The notes under the pieces: model-generated
The model's input: the letters and a program-made list of their open reading frames with translations, nothing else
Database searches by the model: none
Told to the model about the DNA's origin: nothing
Translations under genes and position numbers: made by a program
NCBI GenBank assembly: GCA_003251995.1
Contig: QKDT01000197.1
Location: 1-5,420, forward strand
Source of the DNA: Desulfovibrio desulfuricans
Lineage (GTDB): Bacteria; Desulfobacterota; Desulfovibrionia; Desulfovibrionales; Desulfovibrionaceae
Direction of reading: 5' to 3'
DNA: 5,420 nucleotides
Part shown: positions 1 to 5,082 of the stretch, piece by piece
Position numbering within the stretch: the first letter of the stretch is position 1
Layout: each line of letters begins with the position of its first letter

Positions 1-757
1 TTTCCCAATAATCCTGGGCAGAAGCAAAACCAAAGGCTGGTGCGGTAAAGCGTTCGTCAAATTCTGCAAAGGTATGGATTTTGTTGACACCCTCCGCTGA
101 TGGATAGGAAGGGAAACGTGCCGCCTTTTCGCTCACTTTTTTACGCAACGTGCGCAAAAAATAGCCCATATAGATACGGCAGGACGGGCCATCCATCACT
201 GGCGCAGCCGCCGAGAGATCGCAGGGAACCGAAACCGCAATGGCAGCCTTGACCAGCGCTGAAACAGGCCCTCGCCCCAGATAACGGCAAATCTGGTTGC
301 CGCCCATGCTAAAACCGGCAAGCAGCAGGGGTCGGTCAAACTGTTCCGCAAAGCGCACCACAGTTCCAAGGTCTTCAATTTCGCCCATATGATACAGGCG
401 TGCGGTGCGGTTGCTCTCGCCCGAGCAGGAGCGCATGTTCCAGGCCAGAACATCAAATCCCAACGACCGCAGGGTATTGCTCATGCCCAGCACATACTTA
501 CGGCGGCTGTTACCCTCCAACCCGTGCGAAACAACGGCTATGCCCCGCCCCTGCCCAAAAGGACGCTCTACTCTGTTTCTGTCCATTGATGGGTGCTGGT
601 CCACATCAAGAAAATCCCCATCGGGAGTTCCCAACCGCAAACGGAGTACGGAGGGCGAAAGTTGCGGTTCTTCTCGAAACAGAACAGGCCACATGGTATT
701 GGCGTGACCGTTGCGTACAAACCAGGGTGCAACGTATTGGGAAGCAATAACAGGCAT
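1..757 (-). CDS. YheT-family alpha/beta hydrolase, C-terminus cut by window edge
   Basis: Predicted cytoplasmic serine hydrolase of the YheT/UPF0017 branch of the alpha/beta fold; the natural substrate is not settled for the family. The 252 visible residues carry its signatures: NGHANTMWP at 17-24 (family NGHLQTIWP-like), HGLEGNSRRKY at 78-88 (oxyanion region), NMRSCSGE at 107-114, RLYHMGEIEDL at 120-130, the nucleophile elbow GFSMGGN at 148-154 with Ser150 as nucleophile, and a late EFDERFTAP at 232-240. The acid and histidine of the triad normally lie further on and fall outside the window. The start is the ATG at 757-755; it opens just before the conserved N-terminal region and has only a weak GAG in front. 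The gene is divergent from the flavoprotein gene at 958. Family assignment is firm; the physiological role is unknown. Confidence 0.9.
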   Translation of the reverse strand, partial: MPVIASQYVAPWFVRNGHANTMWPVLFREEPQLSPSVLRLRLGTPDGDFLDVDQHPSMDRNRVERPFGQGRGIAVVSHGLEGNSRRKYVLGMSNTLRSLGFDVLAWNMRSCSGESNRTARLYHMGEIEDLGTVVRFAEQFDRPLLLAGFSMGGNQICRYLGRGPVSALVKAAIAVSVPCDLSAAAPVMDGPSCRIYMGYFLRTLRKKVSEKAARFPSYPSAEGVNKIHTFAEFDERFTAPAFGFASAQDYWE

Positions 758-772
758 GGTAATCTCGGTTAA

Positions 773-800
773 AAAGTAATTACGGTTTGCGCACCGTCAA
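773..800 (-). promoter_or_regulatory. Possible sigma70-type promoter for the YheT-like gene
   Basis: On the minus strand TTGACG (800-795) is followed after 16 bases by TACTTT (778-773). Transcription would start roughly 10-15 bases before the ATG at 757. The -35 is near consensus but the -10 is poor, so this is tentative. Confidence 0.3.
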
Positions 801-922
801 AAACAGCGCAAGCCTCTCAAAATTTTGTAATTTTTTTGACAGTCTTCATCTGTTGATGGCGGCTACGACATGGCATTCCGCTGTACACATGGGACAGAGA
901 AGGTTTGCCCCAACACAAAGGC

Positions 923-949
923 TTGGCAGCCGCCAAAGGCTCGTATACC
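923..949 (+). promoter_or_regulatory. Possible promoter just ahead of the flavoprotein start
   Basis: TTGGCA (923-928) and TATACC (944-949) match the -35 and -10 consensus at 5/6 and 4/6 positions, but with a short 15-base spacer. If used, transcription would begin within a few bases of the ATG at 958, giving an almost leaderless message. That would fit the absence of a Shine-Dalgarno sequence there. Tentative. Confidence 0.25.
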
Positions 950-957
950 TTCGCCGC

Positions 958-2406
958 ATGCATAAGAAAGCTTCACAAAATAGCGCCACGCGCAAAATTC
1001 TGTCAAATCCCGCACGCCAAGCCTTTGCTTCAGAAGCACCGGGCAAAAATACTTCGTCCGCAGCCCACGCTGGCAACGCAGCGCAACGCAAGCGCGCGGA
1101 GTCAGCCACGCCCAAGGGTGAAAATTCTGCCTCGCCCACAGCTCCCAAGGACAAAACGGCCCGGCAAACCCGCACACCCCAACCCCGCGCGACAGAAAGC
1201 GTGGATGTGCTGATTTTGGGTGCTGGCGCTGCGGGGCTCATGTGCGCCCGTGAAGCATCGGCAAAAGGTCTAAAAGTGGTGCTACTGGAGCGTGGGCCGG
1301 TTCCTGGGCGCAAGCTCGCTGTGAGCGGCGGGGGCAAGGCGAACTTTACCAACCGCTCGGTCAGCCCCAAGGACTATCGCTGTGAAGGGAGCAAGGGCAA
1401 CGCTTTTTGCGCACCGGCCCTCAAGGGCTTTACCCCGGAGCATATGCTGCGCCTTGTGGACGGGTGGAATCTGCCCATTGAAGAACGCACCCACGGTCAG
1501 CTTTTTCTCACTGTTTCCGCGCAACGCTTGGTCAGGGCGCTGGCAGACGACTGCCGCCAACAGGGATGTGGCATTGCCTGTGGCACTGCCGTTACGAGTA
1601 TTGAAGTGGAGCCTGCTGGTTTTGCCGTACTGACCGATGGGGGCACATGGCGGGCTAAGGCCGTGGTGTTGGCGCTAGGCAGCCCGGCCTGGCCTCAGGC
1701 TGGCGGCAGCGGATCTGGCTACCGACTGGCGGAAGAACTAGGGCACAGCATTGTTCCCCCCCGTGCGGCCCTTGCGCCGCTGCGCCTCGATGCAGGCTCC
1801 CCCCTACTAGGTCTCACGGGCATCAGCCTGCCCGTTGGGATCACCCTTGAACAGCAGCAATGGGAGGACGACCTGCTCTTTACCCATGAGGGTCTGAGCG
1901 GCCCAGCTGCCCTTAAGGCGTCACTTTATTGGAAGGAAGGCACTGCCCTGACATTGAATTTTTTGCCCCGGCAGGATGTGGCTGCGCTTTTGGACGCACC
2001 GCAGGCGGGCAGGCAAACAGCGCGCGCGCTGCTGGCGAGGCTTTTGCCGCAAAGACTTGTAGACGCTTTGCTGCCAGAGCCAATAGCCCGCCGCAAGATT
2101 GCGGAACTCTCACGCGCGGCGCGCGTGGCTATTCTGGAAGCTGTGCAGCAACATAGCGTCACTCCGCTGGCAACAGCAGGGCTAAAAAAAGCAGAGGCCT
2201 GCTACGGCGGCGTAAATACCGACGAAGTAGACCCCAAAGCCATGCGCAGTCTGGTACACAAAAACCTGTTTGTGGTGGGCGAACTGCTGGACGTTACCGG
2301 CCTCTTGGGCGGCTACAACCTGCACTGGGCGTGGGCCAGCGGCATGGCGGCCGCCAGAGAACTGGCCCGCGAACACATCAGACAAGCAACGGAGCAGGCC
2401 GGCTAA
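958..2406 (+). CDS. BaiN/YhiN (HI0933) family FAD-dependent oxidoreductase with basic N-terminal extension
   Basis: Flavoprotein of the HI0933/YhiN family, often annotated as a BaiN-like NAD(P)/FAD-dependent oxidoreductase; the substrate here cannot be inferred. From the ATG at 958 it has 482 residues. The FAD dinucleotide fold begins at VDVLILGAGAAGLMCA (82-97, GxGxxG at 88-93), followed by ERGPVPGRKLAVSGGGKANFTN ending at residue 132 (family SGGGRCNxTN), FTHEGLSGPA at 308-317, and the C-terminal FAD signature GELLDVTGLLGGYNLHWAW at 441-459. The catalytic core alone matches the usual length of about 400 residues. Residues 1-81 are an extra Ala/Ser/Lys/Arg/Pro/Thr-rich, probably disordered tail. 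Start choice is uncertain. The frame is open back to 787, but codons before 958 look non-coding (AGA/AGG runs). A GTG at 1201 would give a standard-length protein. No candidate has a clear ribosome binding site. Confidence 0.92.
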   Translation: MHKKASQNSATRKILSNPARQAFASEAPGKNTSSAAHAGNAAQRKRAESATPKGENSASPTAPKDKTARQTRTPQPRATESVDVLILGAGAAGLMCAREASAKGLKVVLLERGPVPGRKLAVSGGGKANFTNRSVSPKDYRCEGSKGNAFCAPALKGFTPEHMLRLVDGWNLPIEERTHGQLFLTVSAQRLVRALADDCRQQGCGIACGTAVTSIEVEPAGFAVLTDGGTWRAKAVVLALGSPAWPQAGGSGSGYRLAEELGHSIVPPRAALAPLRLDAGSPLLGLTGISLPVGITLEQQQWEDDLLFTHEGLSGPAALKASLYWKEGTALTLNFLPRQDVAALLDAPQAGRQTARALLARLLPQRLVDALLPEPIARRKIAELSRAARVAILEAVQQHSVTPLATAGLKKAEACYGGVNTDEVDPKAMRSLVHKNLFVVGELLDVTGLLGGYNLHWAWASGMAAARELAREHIRQATEQAG

Positions 2407-2429
2407 GCACAGCCGCTAGACGCGGCAGC

Positions 2430-2633
2430 CTAAATGCGATTGCAGTATACGTTTTCCAAAAAATGCTCCATGACTTCATCCGCCTGGCGAATGTAATCCT
2501 GAAGCGGAAACTGGGCTTTGCAGGCCGGGCAGTGCATATAAACTTCGTGGCAGGTGCGGGCGATATACAGGGGCGCGCCGCAGGTCGGGCACGCAAGTGT
2601 GGTCTTGACATCACGGGGTGCAAAAAAAGCCAT
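2430..2633 (-). CDS. Small double-CXXC protein (zinc-ribbon or thiol-redox type)
   Basis: A 67-residue cytoplasmic protein with two CXXC pairs, CPTC at 15-18 and CPAC at 35-38, plus lone cysteines at 28 and 64. I associate this pattern, with the LYIARTCHEVYMHCPAC core and an acidic helical tail ending ENVYCNRI, with the 'dual CXXC motif small (seleno)protein' group of Desulfovibrio-like bacteria. Here all positions are cysteine and no in-frame TGA is seen. The pairs could bind one zinc ion, with Cys28 and Cys64 left for redox chemistry; this is inference. The start is the ATG at 2633-2631. The frame is open much further upstream, but the residues there are unlike the family, and the ribosome binding site is poor (AAAGAA). 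The gene converges on the flavoprotein gene, with 23 bases between their stops. Confidence 0.82.
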   Translation of the reverse strand: MAFFAPRDVKTTLACPTCGAPLYIARTCHEVYMHCPACKAQFPLQDYIRQADEVMEHFLENVYCNRI

Positions 2634-2679
2634 GGCGATTCTTTGTGTTAGAGGTGCCGTATAAACTGCTGAGCGAGCT

Positions 2680-2850
2680 GTGGCTGGCGCAGCAAAGCAG
2701 GTGCATGCCGCACTTGCCGTCAGTTTTACGCCCCGCGTCAGCCGCAAGGACATACTCAATGCGGCGGCATTTCGCAGCACATCTTTAGAGCATTCGACCC
2801 CGGTTTTTGTCAACCGTGATCTGGCGGGGGCAAAAGCCGAGCCACTATAA
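2680..2850 (+). other. Unrecognised short ORF, possibly a gene remnant, in an otherwise empty spacer
   Basis: The spacer 2634-2989 has no secure gene. Its most protein-like stretch runs from a GTG at 2680 to TAA at 2848-2850, 56 codons with a balanced composition (for example SFTPRVSRKDILNAAAF, TPVFVNRDLAG) and codon endings like nearby genes. There is an in-frame TAA at 2662-2664 and no convincing ribosome binding site. It could be the tail of a decayed gene or chance. It also lies opposite the candidate promoter at 2784-2813, so both may not be real. I recognise no family. The rest of the spacer (2851-2989) shows only a weak extended -10-like TGGCATAAC at 2961-2969 ahead of the next gene. 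Confidence 0.2.
2784..2813 (-). promoter_or_regulatory. Candidate promoter for the double-CXXC gene
   Basis: On the minus strand a perfect TTGACA (2813-2808) is followed after 18 bases by TCTAAA (2789-2784, 4/6 to TATAAT). A transcript from about 2777 would have a leader of about 145 bases before the ATG at 2633. The sequence match is good; the long leader makes the link to this gene uncertain. Confidence 0.4.
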
Positions 2851-2989
2851 GACCCCATCTACAAAAAAAGCCCGCAAAACCACGGTTCCCTAGGCTAAAA
2901 TTAGTTATTGCGTCCGGCGTCCGCTCATGCCATAGACGTACAGCCATATTGTTGTAGATGTGGCATAACCAGAAGAAACGGATACGAAC

Positions 2990-3226
2990 ATGAAAAAGCT
3001 CCTTATGGCTGCTATGGCCCTTTCGCTTATGATCGCCCCCTGCCTGCTTAGCACTGAAGCTAACGCTGCTAAAGCCGCTTCGGCGACTGTTGCAAGCGGA
3101 ACAAAGGCCAGCAAAGCCAGCAAGGCTAAAAAGACGAAAGTCTCTGTAAAAGCAAAAAAAGCTTCTGCCAAGGCTCCTGTCAAAGCAAAAAAATCTCCTG
3201 CCAAAAAAAAGGCACAAGCTATCTAA
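2990..3226 (+). CDS. Secreted Lys/Ala-rich, histone-H1-like small protein
   Basis: A 78-residue protein of unknown function. Residues 1-26 form a classical signal peptide: basic MKK, hydrophobic LLMAAMALSLMIAPCLL, and an ANA cleavage site at 24-26. The mature 52 residues are built of Lys, Ala, Ser, Thr, Val and Pro, with 17 lysines and no acidic residues. A near repeat of 11-residue period is visible: VKAKKASAK (53-61) and VKAKKSPAK (64-72), preceded by KASKASKAKK. This resembles the tail of histone H1 or bacterial AAKK-type nucleoid proteins, but the signal peptide places it in the periplasm or outside. It might bind DNA, lipopolysaccharide, polyphosphate or other anions; that is inference. 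The ribosome binding site is weak (CGGA at 2979-2982). Two TAA stops follow each other and a terminator comes directly after, so it is a single-gene transcript. Confidence 0.75.
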   Translation: MKKLLMAAMALSLMIAPCLLSTEANAAKAASATVASGTKASKASKAKKTKVSVKAKKASAKAPVKAKKSPAKKKAQAI

Positions 3227-3239
3227 TAACTTGATGTCC

Positions 3240-3264
3240 AAAAGGCCGGTTTTTCCGGCCTTTT
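3240..3264 (+). terminator. Rho-independent terminator of the Lys-rich protein gene
   Basis: AAAAGGCCGG (3240-3249) pairs perfectly with CCGGCCTTTT (3255-3264) around a TTTTT loop. The A- and T-tracts make it usable in both directions. It starts 14 bases after the TAA stop. Confidence 0.9.
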
Positions 3265-3413
3265 ATAGTTTTTGGCAAAGCGATACTGAGTGTATAACCA
3301 GTAAATACAAGATTGATGCTCTCTTAGGAATGTAAAAACACAACCCATTGCGGAGTATTTCAGTCAGTATTTTTCATTTTGACAATCATTTTTACCCACA
3401 GTGCAGATAATAC

Positions 3414-3442
3414 TTGACGGCATTGCCACTTTACAGTATTAT
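3414..3442 (+). promoter_or_regulatory. Strong sigma70-type promoter for the RRM gene
   Basis: TTGACG (3414-3419), a 17-base spacer and TATTAT (3437-3442) each match consensus at 5/6. The transcript would start near 3449, giving a leader of about 90 bases. An inverted repeat, ATAATAC (3407-3413) and GTATTAT (3436-3442), abuts the -35 and covers the -10, as an operator might. CAGTATT recurs at 3365, 3434 and 3463. The stretch 3265-3406 contains nothing else I can name. Confidence 0.7.
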
Positions 3443-3490
3443 TCGTACTCATTCATAGGGTGCAGTATTTCTTTTTGCCAGAGACTTTGC

Positions 3491-3523
3491 GTGGGTAAGG
3501 CTTCAAGCGGAAAGTTTACCCAC
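3491..3523 (+). promoter_or_regulatory. Leader hairpin upstream of the RRM ribosome binding site
   Basis: GTGGGTAA (3491-3498) pairs over 8 bases with TTACCCAC (3516-3523) around a 17-base loop. The stem ends six bases before AAAGGAG. It could tune translation or message stability, for instance by temperature or by binding of the protein itself. This is inferred from position only. Confidence 0.45.
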
Positions 3524-3529
3524 CTCATC

Positions 3530-3536
3530 AAAGGAG
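3530..3536 (+). promoter_or_regulatory. Strong ribosome binding site of the RRM gene
   Basis: AAAGGAG lies five bases before the ATG at 3542. It fixes that start against the longer open frame beginning at 3401, which would include the promoter. Confidence 0.85.
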
Positions 3537-3541
3537 TCGTT

Positions 3542-3808
3542 ATGGCTGTTTCTATTTATGTCGGCAATCTGCCTTTTTCTGCCACCCAGGAAGGCGTTGA
3601 AGCCCTGTTCGCCCCTTACGGCGAAGCCCTTTCCGTTAAGCTTATCATGGACCGCGAAACCGGTCGCCCCCGCGGCTTTGGCTTTGTCGAAATGGACGAA
3701 GCTGATGCCCACAAGGCCATTGAAGCCCTGAACGGCGTTGACTTTGGCGGTCGCACCCTGCGCATCAATCAGGCCGAAGAACGCCGCCCTGCGCCCCGCC
3801 GCTGGTAG
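3542..3808 (+). CDS. Single-RRM RNA-binding protein
   Basis: An 88-residue cytoplasmic RNA-binding protein made of one RNA recognition motif and a short basic tail. RNP2 is IYVGNL (5-10) and RNP1 is RGFGFVEM (44-51), with the aromatic residues that stack on RNA (Tyr6, Phe46, Phe48). The pattern of helix, turn and strand (ATQEGVEALFAPYGE, AIEALNGVDFGGRTLRINQA) is complete. The tail EERRPAPRRW is Arg/Pro-rich and lacks the long Gly-rich tail of some cyanobacterial Rbp proteins. Bacterial relatives, best known in cyanobacteria, are often induced by cold and act on messages post-transcriptionally; the same role here is inference. A strong promoter, leader and ribosome binding site suggest high expression. 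It is a single gene closed by its own terminator. Confidence 0.96.
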   Translation: MAVSIYVGNLPFSATQEGVEALFAPYGEALSVKLIMDRETGRPRGFGFVEMDEADAHKAIEALNGVDFGGRTLRINQAEERRPAPRRW

Positions 3809-3822
3809 ACCACAAATTTCTT

Positions 3823-3868
3823 TGTGATAAAAAAAGCCGCTGCTCACGCAGCGGCTTTTTTTATCACA
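3823..3868. terminator. Bidirectional terminator, perfect 21-bp inverted repeat
   Basis: The left arm 3823-3843 and right arm 3848-3868 are perfect complements around a TCAC loop. The core GCCGCTGC/GCAGCGGC is flanked by A7 and T7, so it works in both directions. It serves the RRM gene and the convergent small gene at 3885-4076. A smaller hairpin, CACAAA (3811-3816) with TTTGTG (3821-3826), overlaps the left arm and cannot form at the same time as the full stem. Confidence 0.95.
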
Positions 3869-3884
3869 GACCAACCGCCCACTT

Positions 3885-4076
3885 CTATTTTTTCTTCTCT
3901 CCAAGGCCGATGGGCTGTTTCGTTTTTTCACCCGCCTGCTCTACCCCGTTTCCCAACTTTACTTCATTGAACTGGCATGCACCAATGCAATGCACACCGC
4001 CGCAATGCGGGCAGAAATTGCGACGCTGGGGCAAAAAGAGGTCACGTAATATAGTCAAAAAAGCTTTGATTCGCAT
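3885..4076 (-). CDS. Small cysteine-cluster (zinc-ribbon-like) hypothetical protein
   Basis: A 63-residue protein I cannot name. The N-terminus (1-20) is a basic amphipathic segment, MRIKAFLTILRDLFLPQRR, followed by CPHCGGVHCIGAC at 22-34: four cysteines (22, 25, 30, 34) and two histidines (24, 29), enough for one metal site. The C-terminal half is Gly/Lys-rich and probably disordered, ending GEKKK. Support for a real gene: the compact cysteine cluster, a GGACGG sequence about 7 bases before the ATG at 4076-4074, and the shared bidirectional terminator 17 bases past the TAG stop. A metal-binding or adaptor role is possible but not shown. The open frame on the opposite strand here lacks any such features. 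Confidence 0.55.
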   Translation of the reverse strand: MRIKAFLTILRDLFLPQRRNFCPHCGGVHCIGACQFNEVKLGNGVEQAGEKTKQPIGLGEKKK

Positions 4077-4242
4077 GCAAAACCGTCCAAGAGCAATCGC
4101 CCGCTAAAGGTTGCACGACGTCATTCATACACCGCAAACAGCATACTCGACCTTCAAACGTGCGGCCCCCCCCAAACAATACATTATCAAAAAGATAATG
4201 CTTATCCAGTGAAGGTACACCCCACGTTAACATTTGAGTCAT
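4042..4242 (-). other. Doubtful ORF in an AT-richer spacer, with a G8 run
   Basis: Between the DsrE-like gene and the cysteine-cluster gene (4077-4366) no secure gene is visible. One frame on the minus strand is open from an ATG at 4242, with GGGGCGG about 7 bases before it, to TGA at 4042; it can be extended to an ATG at 4299. The 66-residue product contains CCLRC and no motif I recognise. It overlaps the start of the 3885-4076 gene by 35 bases in another frame. It includes a run of eight G (plus strand C8, 4166-4173) and a 7-bp perfect hairpin (CATTATC/GATAATG, 4182-4200). It may be a remnant, a small leader gene or chance. Confidence 0.2.
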
Positions 4243-4366
4243 GTTAGCCGCCCCAGTCACACTCTTCAGGTCAATTGCCCAACAAGCAGCACATGGCATG
4301 AGCCAACAGACCAGGGGCAGAACTTTTGCTCAAAAGCCAGCCAGTAAAAAGAAAGCTCTGTAACCG

Positions 4367-4714
4367 CTATATGGTAATAAGCTTTTCATCATCCTTAAGA
4401 ATATTGGTGAATGTTTCACCTATGTAAAACACTTCATCCACACCCTCTATACTTTCCAACTTTTCCAATACTCCAAGGTTTTCTGCGCACTTTTTACAAG
4501 CAGAAACATGTCCACCAGCATCATGAAACTTTTTAAGAAGCTCCTGCAATTTTACATCTTCGCAAATCAGCATTACAGTTGCGCCCCAAAGAATAAGATG
4601 AACTTCCCTCCACCAACCCTTCAGCAAGGAGTTGGTGGCATACATAAAAACCATATTTTCAGCAGTGACAGGGTTATCGTTAACCCACAGAATATGCAGA
4701 CATTCTTTGCTCAT
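4367..4714 (-). CDS. DsrE-family protein
   Basis: A 115-residue, full-length single-domain protein of the DsrE/DsrF/TusD-like superfamily, small alpha/beta proteins linked to sulfur relay and thiol handling. Family landmarks: LHILWVNDNP at 6-15 (first strand), a helix leading to VHLILWGATVMLI (38-50), LLKKFHDAGGHVSACKKCAENLGV (the 59-82 helix and strand, with Cys73 and Cys76), and VFYIGETFTNILKDDEKLITI at the end. The CKKC pair sits where related soluble DsrE proteins carry the conserved cysteine of aCkxCA; Cys51 is a third cysteine. True DsrE works with DsrF and DsrH, and neither is nearby, so this is probably a stand-alone member, perhaps a persulfide carrier; that is inference. The start ATG at 4714-4712 has a GGGG about 7-10 bases ahead. 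Its base composition is more AT-rich than the flavoprotein gene. Confidence 0.88.
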   Translation of the reverse strand: MSKECLHILWVNDNPVTAENMVFMYATNSLLKGWWREVHLILWGATVMLICEDVKLQELLKKFHDAGGHVSACKKCAENLGVLEKLESIEGVDEVFYIGETFTNILKDDEKLITI

Positions 4715-4801
4715 GGCGCTACCCCAGCGGGCGAATGGTTTGTTGAGACGTTGACTATAACCGCGTTGGCAAAAGGAAAAAAGGCGAGTGCTATGTGCAG
4801 A

Positions 4802-5003
4802 TTATTGCCTCTTTGCAATAGCAATGGCATTGCCTAAACGCAAGGGCAACATGCACGAGCATGCCATGCTGCACCTGGCCCCTTCAAATCAGCAATTTGA
4901 CAAGAGTACGGAACTGTACTCTTTAGCTGCGAGGCCAAATGTTGCCCATGTAAGGGTACATTTACCGCAACATGCCCCTAGATTGCATGGTAAACATGGG
5001 CCT
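4802..5003. repeat. Cluster of inverted repeats in the divergent spacer; possible structured RNA or regulatory element
   Basis: This lies in the gene-free spacer 4715-5082. Pairings seen: TATTGC (4803-4808) with GCAATA (4815-4820); GCAAT (4821-4825) with ATTGC (4829-4833); GGGCAACAT (4844-4852) with ATGTTGCCC (4939-4947), 9 bp across 86 bases; AAGAGTAC (4902-4909) with GTACTCTT (4916-4923), framed by CAGC (4890-4893) and GCTG (4926-4929). The most elaborate is GCCCATG (4944-4950) with CATGGGC (4995-5001), enclosing TTTACC (4961-4966) with GGTAAA (4989-4994) and GCAA (4967-4970) with TTGC (4983-4986). The last stem is followed by CTTTACTTT, a poor T-tract. Some pairings exclude each other. No known RNA family was recognised, and a chance origin of some stems is possible. 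Confidence 0.4.
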
Positions 5004-5082
5004 TTACTTTGATGGAATTTGTTTCTAAAAAGCAATTGGGCAAGTATTTGTCCATACAATTCAACCTGAAGGTTATGAAAAT

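Noticed and set aside
389..750. Three plus-strand ORFs and one minus-strand ORF (196-456) within the left-edge gene
   Set aside because: All are out-of-frame shadows of the YheT-like hydrolase, whose frame contains the full set of family motifs.
836..841. Perfect TTGACA as a -35 for the flavoprotein gene
   Set aside because: No acceptable -10 occurs 16-18 bases downstream (859-864 is GCGGCT).
846..1370. Minus-strand ORFs over the N-terminal part of the flavoprotein gene
   Set aside because: No motifs or ribosome binding sites; the plus-strand frame continues directly into a clear FAD-binding domain.
2412..2426. GCCGC/GCGGC hairpin between the convergent flavoprotein and double-CXXC genes as a terminator
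   Set aside because: Only 5 bp and no T-tract on either strand; too weak to call.
2810..3241. Minus-strand ORFs (143 and 99 residues) with Phe/Leu-rich sequence
   Set aside because: Antisense of the Lys/Ala-rich gene: AAA and GCN codons read as Phe and Ser/Gly/Cys. The plus-strand gene has a signal peptide and a terminator.
3379..3384. Second TTGACA upstream of the RRM gene
   Set aside because: The nearest -10-like GATAAT is 21 bases away; the pair at 3414-3442 is much better.
4323..4336. Palindrome CTTTTGCTCAAAAG downstream of the DsrE-like gene as its terminator
   Set aside because: The AT-rich short stem leaves almost no loop and has no following T-tract on the minus strand.
4508..5012. 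Plus-strand ORFs (109 and 74 residues) across the DsrE-like gene and the spacer
   Set aside because: The first is largely antisense to DsrE; the second covers the inverted-repeat region, has no domain and no convincing ribosome binding site.
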